Part shown: in pieces, positions 1 through 11,694 of the stretch
Layout of the letters: the number at the start of each line of letters is the position of its first letter
Position numbering within the stretch: the stretch's first letter is position 1
Assembly: GCA_944739405.2 (NCBI GenBank)
Contig: OX123190.2
Span: 83,891,086 to 83,955,085 of the forward strand
Reading direction: 5' to 3'
Source of the DNA: Euclidia mi
Lineage: Eukaryota > Arthropoda > Insecta > Lepidoptera > Erebidae
Length of the DNA: 64,000 nt
The notes under the pieces: model-generated
Told to the model about the DNA's origin: nothing
What the model saw: the letters and a program-made list of their open reading frames with translations, nothing else
Databases searched by the model: none
Translations under genes and position numbers: made by a program

Positions 1-1455
1 CGTTCCAAATACGAACACTCCAATAAATACATTCGACGCGCACACGAATTTTCTCGACTTTTTTCTTATATTGTGTTGCCAACATAATATAAATTCCAAA
101 GGCAGCGCCAATGAGAGCCGGCGGTGGAGCAGGGGTACCAATTTTACGGCCCAATGATGCGAGAGAACCGATTGGAAAACGCTGATGACTATGTAGTGAT
201 TATATCCCATGGTCTAGCTACGTGCGCGTCGTTTTACGAAATTTAATTATATATTTTATGGTTTTATGTGTAAAATATCACATCGTAAAAGTGACTGTAC
301 ATTTTTTATTGTGCGCATAATGGTTGACTTTTCACGTATACGCCTATTTCAAATCCTTTTATGGTTATCTGATATTTGATAGGTTTTATGACAAAAAATC
401 ACGTCTGTGACGTGTCGTAGCAAGTATTACAATCTTAGAGACCAAACACGGTATTTAAAGATCATTTTATATGTTTTTAGAGCGCTCTACAAAAACTTAC
501 TAAAAGATCTGGGCATAATATCCTCTATACTGGAGTAAAAACTGATTGGGCTTATCATAAAAATGCATTGTCGTGAGAAATAAATTGACACAAAATTTTA
601 ACTCATTAGGACCACATAAATTTACATACATACATAGGTACATAGACTCACGCCTGTTTCCCCGAAGGGGTAGGCAGAGGTATATTAAACGCCCACTTTT
701 CGCCAGTGTTTTGATCCCACGTAATAGGTGGCGAGCCTATTGCCGCTTATCGGGATATTTTGTTTGCCAGAGCCTCGTGCGTTGATTGGCAGGTGCACCA
801 CTTGCAGGTGAGGTTGGCTTGGGACCCTAAGTTCTTGGTGGGAACCCTATGCACCCATAAACACATAAATTTGTTGTAATTAAATATTCAAGACTTAATA
901 CAATCACACATACTAACTAAAAACGTTAGTTAATTAAAAGGTTGTAAAATATGACGTACCTATAGCGGTCTCGTGGAAGCCTATTAAAGTTTTTATAAAA
1001 TGCAAGAAAATAGTCCTTCAATGAAAATTGGTCTCAGTAACATTAAAAGATGACAAAGTATTAGGTGTATAATTTATCGGAGAGGCCAAAGTTGATAGTT
1101 AAGTTCTGAATTGATTGATTTGAACTCATTACAAGCTTCAAACAAATTACAAACTTTTAGGCTGGATAATCAAGTTAATTCGACATAAAGTCGCGCTGAT
1201 GTCGATCCGACGGAACTAGATTTAATCTCGGTCTCTTTTTAATAAACTATGAGGAAAAGAGATAGAATCGTATTGGATTATGCCTTTAAAATGAAAATGT
1301 TTTCAATGAACTCTTTATTTGCATGCAATCAATTTGTTTTTTATTGTCGGGCCAATTCTGACAATTAAAAAACGATGAACATGAATGACGCTCTACGCAG
1401 ATGTACGAGCAAGTACAGTAAGGTGGTAACTAGGTATATTGTCCAAAAAACCAAA
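1..1455. other. non-genic AT-rich DNA at left edge
   Basis: No exon, conserved protein motif or transposon end is recognisable here apart from the SINE-related copy at 628-836. The stretch may be intron or 5' flank of the PKC gene further right, whose first exons were not found. The short open frames have no family resemblance. Confidence 0.6.
628..836 (-). repeat. SINE-related repeat copy 1
   Basis: This is a dispersed repeat of about 210 bp, nearly identical to 34405-34613. Read on the minus strand it ends in the block with cctaccccttcgggg and aggcgtgagtct, which is shared with the tRNA-headed SINEs at 18091-18342, 24963-25205 and 50270-50500. It lacks the tRNA-like head of those copies. 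The two copies are in the same orientation, which suggests a young subfamily. Confidence 0.7.
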
Positions 1456-1463
1456 GCAATGGC
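1456..1463. repeat. 8-bp target site duplication, left copy
   Basis: GCAATGGC lies directly before the left terminus of the hAT-type element. It is identical to 4447-4454 after the right terminus. Confidence 0.85.
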
Positions 1464-4446
1464 CAAGGGCGGATCCAGGGGGAGGGTCATGGGGGTCATG
1501 ACCCCCCCCTGAGCTGGTTCCAGGACTTAGGTGGACCACTAATTAAATATAAAGATTTTATTAAAGTTTATATTTTGTCACCATACAGATTTTATGTAAC
1601 TACATACCTTCAATATTTAATTAGTTTATAATATAATAACTTTGTATGATGGCAAAGGTTTTAGACCAGGGTAGATAATTTTTGAAACGATAGAAAATTA
1701 TAGTAGGATGAAACCCATTAGAAAAGAAAGAGAATATAGCAAAAATTTAAGGAAATATAAATTACGGGCGATCTGAGGTCGGGAAGTGGATGGAGTTGCG
1801 ATTTTAAGGGTAAAAAAGGGTTTATCTCGATTGCCAGCAAAACTTCAAGTCCTACGGGAAAAACGTCAATAGCAAAGCTGTAGGTAATAAAAAGATCTAC
1901 AACTTTTGTATTTACACTTTATTCACACAACGTCTTAATTTATGTGAAAAATTCAAATAACCAAGTTTTTGGTTTTTTATTTTTAACTTTTACAATAGTT
2001 TTTTCTTTTTCACGAAATTTGGTGAAAACTTGCCTTTTTATGTTCCAAACACACTGTTAATGTTTTTTATTAAAAATATTTATTCTTACACCTTATTTTG
2101 ACTTAATATCGAAATAAAACACAAATTTTCAATTGAAAATTCTCACGTCAATATATCAGCTTTCTTTTTTAAATTGTTCGGCGTTTTGTTCGTTGAAAGC
2201 TCTACTTTCAGATGGTGTGAATAAAATATACATTACTAAGGTAAACGTCCTCAGAAAATGCAAATAAATAAAACAACCTCGAGACCGATTTTTTAATTAT
2301 AATGTACAATTTTGAGCGATTTATAACAAATTAACACTTTAATTACTCGAAAAATTTAAGATTCCTTGCTAAGTACATTGATAAAAAAGAACTTGCAAAT
2401 CGAAATATACAACTAAAATAAACAACCAAATAAGTTAATATTTAATAAGACATCTACAATTTTTTGAGAATTAAAAAATTATAGCGTAGACTTCTACTTA
2501 TTTTTTGCTATTTTAAGATAATGTATGTAGGTCCCTGAGTGACCCACAGAAAATTTTAGTCCATCATTAGTTATTTTATAGAGAAAAGGGGAAGGGCTAG
2601 GTGGATCTGGGGCTTACTGCCTGTTATTTCATATCAGCTAAAAACAGTTAGTATTTGAAATACAGAACATAGAACAACATTATTCATAAAAATACATGTC
2701 AGGGCTGGAATCCACCTAGCCCTTCCACGCTTCTCTGTAAAATAACTATTGATGGGCTCAAATTGTCTGTGGGTCACTCAGGTATATACATTATCTTAGA
2801 ATAGCAATAAATAGGAGTTTACGCTATAATTTAAAGAAGATTCTATAACTTTCTCAAAATATTGTAGATGTCTTATTAATTAGGTATCTATTAACTTATT
2901 TGGTTGCTAATTTTAGTTGTAGGTATATATCGATTTTTAAGTTCTTATTTATCAATGTAGCATGGAATCTTACGTTTTTCGAGTAAATAAAGTGTTAATT
3001 TTAATAAATATCTCAAAATTGTACATTATGATTTAAAAAAATCGGTCTCGAGGTTGTTTCATTTCCTTGCATTTTCTGAGAATGTTTACCTCAGTAATGT
3101 ATATTTTATTCACACCATCAGAAAGTAGAGATTTCAACGAACAAAACGCCGAACAATTTAAAAAAGAAAGCTGATATATTGACGTGAGAATTTTCAATTG
3201 AAAATTTGGGTTTTATTTCGATATTAAGTCAAAATAAGGCGTAAAAATAAATACTTTAAATAAAAAACATAAACAGTGTGTTTGGAACATAAAAAGGCAA
3301 GTTTCCACCAAATTTCGTGTAAAAGAAAAAACTATTGCAAAAGATAAAAATAAAAAACCGGCCAAGTGCGTGTCGGGTCACGCGCAATGTAGGGTTCCGT
3401 AGTTGCCCATAATGGCCATTATTGATAATAACTTCTGTTTCACATGGGACTAAAAACTGGCATATTTAAGATTAAGCCAGCGCTCCCAATGTAAACTCAC
3501 AGAAATAGGTATTTATAAGTTAACCGACGATTACTCGTAGACTAGTGATGTCTACTTAGCCGTGATAGTTTTCCTTTTAAATTCGTTATGTGTACTACAT
3601 CTGTGATTTTTTTCACCTCTTCCAAATTAATAGTTTAGCCGGCAGAGGAGGGGGGGGGGGGGGGTCGACTTGAGTCTAACAATTTTTTTCACTTCAATGC
3701 TTGATATTTGACAAACCAACCACTTGATCGAAAAATGATTTGAGCAAACTAATAATATTTTTTTAAAACCTATCCAATGATACCCCACACAACGGGGTAC
3801 TCAACAAAAAAAAAATCAGCCCCACTATAGATATATTTAGGGGAGATACCCTGAAAAAAATATTTTCCTAAATTTTATTCTACAGTTAAATATCAGCTTT
3901 CTAGCACCAGGCGTCTTTGAGCTAGGCTGCGGACGGACAGACGGACGGACATGACGAAACTATAAGGGTTCCTTGTGGACTACGAAACCCTAAAAACCAA
4001 TAACTTGGTTATTAGAATTTTTCACATAAATGGGTTATGACGTTGTGTGAATAAAATGTAAATAAGAAAGTTGTAGATCTTTTTATTACCTACAACTTTG
4101 CCATTGACGTTTTTTCCGTAGGACTTGTAGTTTTGCTGGCAATCGAGATAAACCCTTTTTTACCCTTAAAATCGCAACCCCATCCACTTCCCGACCTCAG
4201 ATCGCCCGTAATTTAATTTTCCTTTAATGATCGCTATATTCTCTTCCTTCTCCAATGGGTCTCATCCTACTGTAACTTTATTTTACTTTTTACCGTTTTC
4301 TAACGTATCTGCACTGGTCTGTTACGTACATTAATTAAATACCTACTTTTTACTTGTACCTATTGTTATTGAAATTAAATTATAAGTTCTTCACTTGACC
4401 TCGACTATGTGACCCCCTCCTGGCGCCAAAGCTGGATCCGCCCTTG
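1464..4446. mobile_element. non-autonomous hAT-type foldback element
   Basis: The element starts CAAGGGCGGATCCAG and ends with its inverse, CTGGATCCGCCCTTG. It is flanked by the same 8-bp sequence, GCAATGGC, at 1456-1463 and 4447-4454. Target duplications of 8 bp and this kind of terminus are the hallmark of the hAT superfamily. Almost the whole body is one long inverted repeat: the left arm runs to about 2610, the loop is roughly 2612-2708, and the right arm returns to the end. The outermost few hundred bases of the arms are more diverged. The right arm is interrupted by a later insertion at 3360-3998. No transposase frame is present, so mobility would need a transposase supplied in trans. 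A fragment of the same arm lies in a PKC intron at 36341-36694. Confidence 0.85.
3360..3998. mobile_element. short interspersed element nested in foldback arm
   Basis: The sequence starts GGCCAAGTGCGTGTCGGGTC and ends with runs of GACGGAC and aaaccctaaaaacc. This is a widespread lepidopteran repeat type as I remember it. It breaks the right arm of the foldback element at a point where the left arm is continuous. It is bracketed by aaaaacc at 3353-3359 and 3992-3998, a likely 7-bp target duplication. A run of about 15 guanines near 3650 lies inside it. It was inserted after the foldback element had formed. Confidence 0.7.
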
Positions 4447-4454
4447 GCAATGGC
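4447..4454. repeat. 8-bp target site duplication, right copy
   Basis: GCAATGGC lies directly after the right terminus of the hAT-type element. It matches 1456-1463. Confidence 0.85.
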
Positions 4455-5315
4455 GCTACATTATAGTAACTCAATTTACTATTTTCGCTAGTACTGTAAA
4501 TAGGAATTAACATGTGCATATACTGGTAAAAAAAATTGTTACAGCGTTTTGTCGCTCTCACGGTATACATTTCTATCTTATGAATCATTCTCTAGGTTTT
4601 TCTTTACAAATAGCAGGTTAATTCACCCAACAACACCACTATGCAGAACACCCACAAACACAACATTAATCACAAAAAGGAGGTTTCATTGTAAACTATT
4701 GGTATTGAGCACAAGATGTTATCTGTGCCGTTGTCGGCTCCTTCCGTCGCGTCGTGGCGTCGCTCAAAAGACAGGCGCCTGTTCTCTGCGATAATAAGTG
4801 AACATAATGCCTCGTAGTGAGAAACATCGCTTTTAGTCTGTGGTCGTGCTTGACAGGATTTGAATGAATGACAGAATCTGTAGACTGTGATTGGTGTTTG
4901 AAGCATTCGTTGTGTGGGTTCGGGATTTGAAAGTTGCTGATGATTATTTTGTCTTATAGGTTCGAAATTTGAACATCGTTGAAGAATATAATTTTATGGG
5001 CCGGCGCAGATATGCTGGAGCGCAGCGCATAGAGGATTTTTCAAAACCAAAAGTAATATCCAAAATCAATTTACACAACCATTGTTATTTGTGTGCGTGG
5101 CTGTTGTGTTATTTTAAACGTTTTTCAAAATGACAACAATGTATAGCTTAAAAGTGTATTGCGCTGCTGCGCTTCGATATATCTACGACGATCCTAAGCC
5201 GTGCCGATCATCGTAGGGTTCTTTATTCATTCCACATGAAACAAATAAATAAACTTATTCGGTATTTTTATATACGTTCGCATTTAATTATTATAGTGTT
5301 ATCGAAACGAATACT
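4455..5315. other. no recognisable feature
   Basis: The open frames at 4391-4906 are short, lack any family motif and overlap each other on both strands. A partial palindrome built on gcgcagcgc and gctgctgcgctt at about 5015-5180 suggests the remains of a small transposon, but its ends could not be fixed. Confidence 0.4.
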
Positions 5316-5317
5316 TA

Positions 5318-5340
5318 GGGGAAGCCCGGGCAAGAAGCAT
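5318..5340 (+). repeat. left terminal inverted repeat of pogo element
   Basis: This is a 23-bp terminal repeat preceded by TA. It is the inverse of 8043-8065 with one mismatch (A/C) near the inner end. Confidence 0.9.
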
Positions 5341-5908
5341 AAGCGAGGTAAAAAGAATAATGTTTTTTTCAAAAAATCTATACTAGATGTCGTTACTAGT
5401 TTTTGCATAGGCACGCGCGTGCGGCCGGCGGACGCCATGACAGTTTGACCAAAACAATAAGCGCGAGTATGTGTTGTGGAGATAAAAAAAATAAAATTGC
5501 GTTGTTTACGTACGATTTTGCAAAGGTTTGTATACTAAGTTTATATATTACCAATTAGCTACTTAGAAATAGAATTAGTTCATTCGATTACTAGTTTAAA
5601 CGAGTGTAATTTGCGAATATTGTTTTTATTATACCTACTTGCATTAGTTCAAGTCATAACTTGTAGATATTAGTGCGTTGGGCAAAACGAATATGGGCAA
5701 AACGGTTAGGGTATTCGTTTTGCCCGTTCGGTTTTGTAGTGTAATCCATTTGAATTAAGCCTCGTTTTAGAACTTTTACCTGTTTCAGCTAACTTTAATT
5801 GTACGTTTAATGTATACCTATGTAGGTATATTTGTATCGGGTGTCTCACGGTCATACATCCGATTAAATAATGTTCAAAGCATATAAATCAGTTAATTTC
5901 CTTTTTAG

Positions 5909-7804
5909 ATGGTGTTTAAATATACACGTACAAGTGATCGAGCGGCAGGGTCAGAAGAAGCACTGGAGAGGGCACTAAAAGCTGTAAATGATGACACGCA
6001 ATCTATAAATGCAACCGCGAAGAAATTTGGTATTCCATTTACAACTTTATACAGACATGTTAAGTCTGGAAATGTATCGAAGAAATTGGGTAGGTTCACG
6101 TCTGTTTTTAGCCTAGAACAAGAAGAACATTTATGTACTTATCTTAAAAAATTAGATAGCTTGTTTTTTGGGCTTACTCGTTCAGAATTCTTAGAACTCG
6201 TTTTTGATTATGCCTCAAAGAATAACATTCCTCATCCATTTAAAAATGGCAAAGCAGGAGACGACTGGTTTTCGATTTTTAAAAGGCGACACCCAGAAAT
6301 TGTACTACGAACGCCGGAGCCAACGTCGTTAGCAAGAACAAGAGGATTCAACAGGCCGCAGGTGGAGTTGTTTTACAAAATCTTTTGGAACCTGGTAGAA
6401 AAATACAACTTCGAAGCTACAACAATATATAACATGGACGAAACAGGTATAAAAACCAGTACATCTAAACCACCCAAGGTCTTATCTATTAAAGGCAAAA
6501 GACGAGTTGGAGTTATATGCAGTGCGGAAAGGGGTCAATTAACCACTGTCATATGTTGCTGCAATGCAGCTGGAGCATTTATCCCACCCTTTTTCATATT
6601 TGCTCGCAAACGCATGCAGGCACGACTGCTAGATAATGCTCCATCAGGTTCGCAGGCGACCGTCACGGATAATGGTTGGATACACGGAGAAGCTTTTTTG
6701 GCTTGGTTGCATTTTTTTGTTGACCAAGTTCGCCCCAGTGAGAGAAGACCAGTATTACTGTTGCTAGATAATCACGAGTCCCACAAATATTATCCAGCTT
6801 TACAATATGCCACAGAAAACCACGTAACCTTCTTGTCTTTCGCACCACACACGACTGATCGTATGCAGCCTCTAGATGTGGCTGTATATGGGCCCCTCAA
6901 AAAGTATTTTGAGCAAGAGCTAAACACCTTTCAAAAAATGCATCCGGGTCGTATTGTAAACCAATATGACATGGTCAATCTTTTTGGAGGAGCGTACGCC
7001 AAAAGTGCTTCGGTTTAGAACGCAGTTAACGGATTTAGAAAACCAGGAATATGGCCATATAATCCACATGTATTTGGAGAAGAAGATTTTGCGCCTTCGA
7101 CAATGACTGATCGTCCTTTACATGACCCATCGTCTGCTCCGACTGAACGTACTGTTACTGTTCCTCCTTCGACAATAGCCGACATGTCCGGTGCATCGTC
7201 TACTTTGACCGACGCCCCTTTAAATTATTCACCCGCATTAAACACGACTGAGCTGCTTTTACCTGAAATTGTATCTGCCTCTCCTATAGATGCAATGTCT
7301 GAATCTTCAACACTCTACCAATGCACAACAACTAAGCCTGAGATGTCAACTACTTCTTTGCCTGTTTCCACATTGTCCAATAACAAACCGGAAGAAAGAT
7401 CAGCTAATTTAGAGAGAATATATCATTCAACAGCAGCAGCGCTTACACCATTGCAAATAAGACCCATACCAGTTATGGCTGATCCCAAAACAGGTCGTAA
7501 ACACAAGCGACAAAAATCAGAAGTTTTAACATCTACACCTGTCAAAGCTGATCAAGCAATAAAATATAAAAAAATCAATAATAAGACGAAAATCTCTGAA
7601 TTAGCTGGTCCCAGCAAGACAAAGAAGAAACCGCTAAGAAAAAGCCCGAAAGCGGATTTCTACTGTTTGGTGTGCGCTGAGAGGTACGCTGATCCTCCAA
7701 TAGAAGATTGGATACAGTGTGATCAGTGCAAAAACTGGGCTCATGAGAACTGTACCTCCTATTTAGTAACTGGTAGCTATTTTTGCGATGAATGCCAAGA
7801 TTAA
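5909..7804 (+). pseudogene. pogo/Tigger-type transposase with C-terminal PHD finger, one in-frame stop
   Basis: The frame is 632 codons including its final stop and is broken only by a TAG at 7016-7018. Beyond the TAG the same frame continues with the conserved NAVNGFRKPGIWPYNP block, so this is one protein and not two genes. Visible parts are: a Psq-type helix-turn-helix at about residues 15-52; a CENP-B-like second DNA-binding region at about 85-150; and a DDE_1 endonuclease core with D177 (NMDETG), D287 (LLDNHESH) and D323 (MQPLDVAV), a DD35D spacing typical of pogo. A low-complexity Ser/Thr/Pro linker leads to a C4HC3-type PHD-like zinc finger near the end (CLVC, CDQC, H, C, CDEC). The TAG could come from a CAG glutamine codon by one transition. 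It could also be read through at low level. The first 369 codons carry all three catalytic residues but lose the PHD finger. The role is transposition in the nucleus. Confidence 0.85.
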
Positions 7805-8042
7805 TGCTCATTTTATTTGTTTATCCTTTTTGCCCTTAATGATTATTCGTCTTGCCCCACCCCCCTGGGCAATACGAATAATTAACAACTTTTTTAAAAT
7901 GGATATTATTTTTAGAAAAATGTTTAAGTTTCGTAATTTTTATTGTTATTTTCCAAAGAGGGTTAACCAAAGTACAAATTAAAAGTACAAAAAGTTTTAT
8001 TGATTATCAGATTGTTGTTTTATTTATACTTTTCCTTAACAT

Positions 8043-8065
8043 ATGCGTCTTGCCCGGGCTTCCCC
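8043..8065 (-). repeat. right terminal inverted repeat of pogo element
   Basis: This is a 23-bp terminal repeat followed by TA. It is the inverse of 5318-5340 with one mismatch. Confidence 0.9.
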
Positions 8066-8067
8066 TA

Positions 8068-8545
8068 TATTATAAATGCAACAATGTGTTTGTTTGTTCT
8101 TCTTTCACACAAAAGCTAATCACTATTAAATGGATTTTGGTGAAGTTGTTCAGTTATATACAAAGATATATAAAAACTATAGATGCGTTGCCCGCACACT
8201 GAAATGGCAAACTGAAATGAAGGTAATTGCCGCCATTCCGTTTAGTTACGCGCAAAGAGTAAAGGTTACGCGCGAACCTGTGCTGTGATAGTACGCGCCG
8301 TGACAATAATTTGTGTGTAAGAATTTAAAAAGCAACTAAAATTATATCTCTCTAACAACAGGTGTCCCCTATAGTAGTATTTATTTACTTTCTCTTTCTT
8401 TATTCATACAAGATATTATTTTTGGTATTTGTAGCCGTTTTTCAGAGCCGCTTTGTGTGAGTATGGCGCGTCTATATTATAATTAGTCATTGGTTATATA
8501 GTCGACATCCAGGCGGTCGAAGCCGCGGGCGAAACCTTGTACAAA
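8068..8545 (+). repeat. dispersed lepidopteran repeat of the 'ccgcgggcgaaa' type
   Basis: It begins tattataaatgcaacaatgtgtttgtttg and ends aagccgcgggcgaaacc. I recognise this pairing of ends from abundant lepidopteran repeats that resemble degenerate Helitron-like or LINE-derived elements. The pogo element inserted at its left end. No coding potential is seen. Confidence 0.5.
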
Positions 8546-9354
8546 ATAGGAAATTGAAATCTTTCTATAACCTACATATTATGTGGGTATGTATTTTTCT
8601 AGTAAAGTTATGTAGTACATATTCTCGCACATACGTTTATCTCCTCACATCGATGTTTAAGTAGATAAATCATCGTATTTTGATCAAAGTAAAATGTTGT
8701 ACGTAGAAAACATCACTTTCATATTACGTATCTCCCTTTGATCAAAGTCTTATGCAATGGTATGCTATGATATTCTCGGTATAATATAATTATTATCTTA
8801 TTAAGAAAACCATGGTTGTCTTCTCATCTAAATTCGGCCTATGTTTTATTCACACAACCTCGCCCAAACATTCTAGGATAATTTATACTGATGCCTAGAT
8901 TTTAGATTTAATCACGACTGGCTTTGACTCGTGTTAGGTCTCGCCGACTTTTGGCGGCAATGCGTCACCGGGATGAATATTCAGACAGACGTGGCCGATT
9001 ATCTGGCGCTGATTAATATTTATGATTGAATAAACACGGCTGGTAAAACAGCCATGTTTGGGGAGAAATGTAATGTTATGGTATAGAGGTTGTAGCATAC
9101 GAATTAGGACACGTCGGAGGCTTTCGAGTGGTCTGAACACTACTACACCAAAATAGTCCACACATTGACACGAAAAAAGAAAATAGTCAAATTGGCTCAC
9201 ATATTATTTCTGCTTTTATTACTGCATCTTTAGCAGTGTTAGACTAGCGGCGGACGAGTTGATGAGCCATCAGAGGGTCTCAGGATTAAAGCCACAGGGT
9301 GCACTACAAATATTTCAAAGTCATGTAATAAGCCATATTATTATATTATTAGAG
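8546..9354. other. no recognisable feature
   Basis: AT-rich DNA without convincing exons. The open frame on the minus strand at 8934-9200 has no recognisable domain. Confidence 0.5.
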
Positions 9355-9355
9355 C

Positions 9356-9475
9356 ATGCATGAGGAATCTGATAAGAGTGAATGAAGCAAGAGAGATATG
9401 TCAGGATCGTTGCAAATGGCGTTCGGTAGTCTCTGCCTACCCCTCCGGGGAACAGGCGTGAGTCTATGTATGTAA
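9356..9475 (+). repeat. SINE tail fragment
   Basis: The block gaatgaagcaagagag to ggggaacaggcgtgagtct recurs at about 42000-42116 and, inverted, at 33538-33605. Its end matches the tail of the tRNA-derived SINEs of this window. Confidence 0.6.
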
Positions 9476-9487
9476 GTTATATTATTA

Positions 9488-9691
9488 CTAGAGGACGCCA
9501 GCAGCTACGCCTGCATTTTTTTTAAATTTAACCGTTTTGGCCGATCCCGTGGGAATTTCGGGAAATCCCTTAGTGCACCCCTACGGTCCCCAAGGAACAT
9601 ACGTGCCAAATTTCAGCTTCCTACGCCCAATAGTTTCGGCTGTAGCGTGTCTCTCAGTCAGTAAGTAACGCAAGGATTTTATATATTAAGA
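9488..9691 (-). mobile_element. short Helitron-like element, copy 1
   Basis: On the minus strand it starts TCTTAATATATAAAATCCTT and ends GGCGTCCTCTAG, inserted between A and T. A 5' TC, a 3' CTAG and A/T insertion fit non-autonomous Helitrons. Further copies are at 12649, 16583, 17121, 17373, 19242, 23359, 25212 and 32972. At about 205 bp it codes for nothing. Confidence 0.7.
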
Positions 9692-10794
9692 TGTACGTAT
9701 TCCATTGGTTATCTAATCTTGTTTAACGGTAAAGACGTGTTGAACTATGCATTATGCTAACCATTTTCGTAGTGTGAAAAGGCCTATTATGCCTGGCAGT
9801 GGGACAGTAAAAGAATTATTATTGTTATTGCATGTTTGGCATTTTGCTCCATCAGAGTACCAGACTTATCACTACTCCATCGTAACCACTATAATAAAAG
9901 CTAGAGTCAGTGAAGTGTAAGTGATAAGCGCCAATTTGTAACCCACCCGCGCTAGTCAGATGCTGTCCACACGTGCGTAGTGCTAATCACTACGCACCTG
10001 CATTCCTGTACTTGCACTAATCGAAACGGAAAGCCTTAAAATATCTTTGTCACCACGAGCGCTCTGGTTATTATAATACCGTAGCCATAAACCAACGCCT
10101 CAAGCCAAAATACAAACCAACCATACAGTAGTATGGTATATTAAATGTTACAAAACAGTCGCCCCGGTATGCTTTCCGATACGAATATGATAATGTAATT
10201 TTTGTGCGATGTTCCGAGTCATACGGAGAGGCTATGTTATGAATTTTTAACACATTATCGATGATAATAATAGGGTATATTTGTATAATATTTGGGTATA
10301 CTGATATAAGGAAGATACTCTTAAATATTTAGCAGATGGTACCTTAATATATTATTATGTATTACGTGTAGTATTCGTATGCTGTCAAAGAGAGATATTC
10401 ATATTTATTACATCATTAAGTATTAAATGTAATTGGTAAATTATTATGTTAATGTACGAATATAATGTTATTAACACGATGAAATACATATAACGTGCTT
10501 TTGCGTTACCTCACATTTCGATGAGATTTTGCATCTTCGATCATGGGTAAGTGCAGTCACAACAATATACATACATTTGAATCGCGGCCGGGCAATCGCT
10601 CAGATGAAGAGATGATGATCTTATAGTTATATAGGTGCAAAGATTAATTTATATCTTTATAAATATAATGTATACTAAAAAAATACAAATATTGGAACCT
10701 TTGTCTATCAGCATTCTAGTGTTATTCCGGTTGCATCAAAAACTTTCCGGCGTCTGCTTATAGTCCATTGAAATGTAAAAAATTTTTGGGCTTA
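9692..10794. other. no recognisable feature
   Basis: AT-rich DNA with only short meaningless frames. No exon or transposon terminus was identified. Confidence 0.5.
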
Positions 10795-11095
10795 GCTTGC
10801 ATTTGTCAGAGGACGCAATTTTATTTTATAGATGTCTAGAGGGGACTAGTAGCATGTTAAATCCAAATTTGTGGTGTCGCAGACCTTGTCCTGCGGCCGC
10901 CATCTTGAAAAGAGTGCTAGAAATGGGTTTTCTAGTTTATCTGGCAAACTATTGCCCTTACAGAAAAAATTAAAATCACGTTTTGCTGCAAATTAAATTA
11001 TCAAAAACTTTGATTCGTAGCATTTAGCCGTAAAAAAGTTACAAACGAAAATCGAATGAAATTCGCAACAATAAAGCTTTTCAATATTGGTATAA

Positions 11096-11694
11096 CTAGA
11101 TGAGCCCGCGGTTACACCTGCGTTATTTAAACCATTTACCATTTAAACAATTTATTTATACCACACATATGGACACGTAAACAACAATTTATAAAATTAA
11201 AAGAAAATACAGAAGAGATATGCATGGCAAGGATACAGCTCAGTAGACGCTGTGCCTATTAGGCACAACACTGATTTTCAGCTGCACCCTTCCACCTGAG
11301 CAACAATTTGTTTTGACGCACAAACTGCAATACAGTTAAACAAAAACAACTACAATTAAAATTACACAACAACAATAACAATTACACAACTACAATAAAA
11401 ATTACAATTACAAATTTCAAGTTTCTTTCGATGGTCACACTATCAAATTTCCAATTAAGGGTACTTCTACGCCGATTTTTGAATGCATTATAAGTCATAA
11501 GCAATATATTTTTTTTAGGCTATTGCTCTGCTGCCGTGGCTCATAGCGTGTTGTTATATAGCCTATAGCCTTCCTCGATAAATGGGCTACCTAACACTAA
11601 AATAATTTTTGAAATCGGTCCAGTAGTTCCTGAGATTAGCGCGTTCAACTAAACAAACAAAGAAACAAACAAACTCTTCCGCTTTATATATTAA
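11096..11694 (-). mobile_element. Lep1-type Helitron-like element carrying an insert
   Basis: Read on the minus strand it begins near aatatataaagcggaagagt, continues with repeated gtttgtttctttg and the block aacgcgctaatctcaggaac, and ends GCGGGCTCATCTAG. This is the same family as 12176-12376 and 40861-41052. About 380 bp at roughly 11136-11515 interrupts it, including the block cagctgcacccttccacctgagca, which looks like another interspersed repeat. Confidence 0.65.

Larger units (their letters stand above)
5318..8065 (+). mobile_element. pogo-like DNA transposon, nearly complete
   Basis: The element has 23-bp terminal inverted repeats, 5318-5340 and 8043-8065, which match at 22 of 23 positions and begin GGGGAAGCCCGGGCAAGA. 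The TA on each side (5316-5317 and 8066-8067) is the target duplication expected for the Tc1/mariner/pogo superfamily. Inside is one transposase frame with a DDD catalytic core and a C-terminal PHD-like finger. Copies of a motif close to GGGCAAAACGAAT sit just inside both ends (5680, 5695, 5713, 7845, 7867). They resemble the inner half of the terminal repeat, so they may be extra transposase binding sites. Near-intact ends and a frame broken only once suggest recent activity. Confidence 0.88.

Noticed and set aside
3649..3665. Poly-G run as a regulatory quadruplex
   Set aside because: It lies in a nested repeat and may be a simple expansion or sequencing artefact; no context supports a function.
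7103..7804. Separate PHD-finger gene
   Set aside because: It is in the same frame as the pogo transposase after a single TAG and lies within the transposon ends, so it is the transposase C-terminus.
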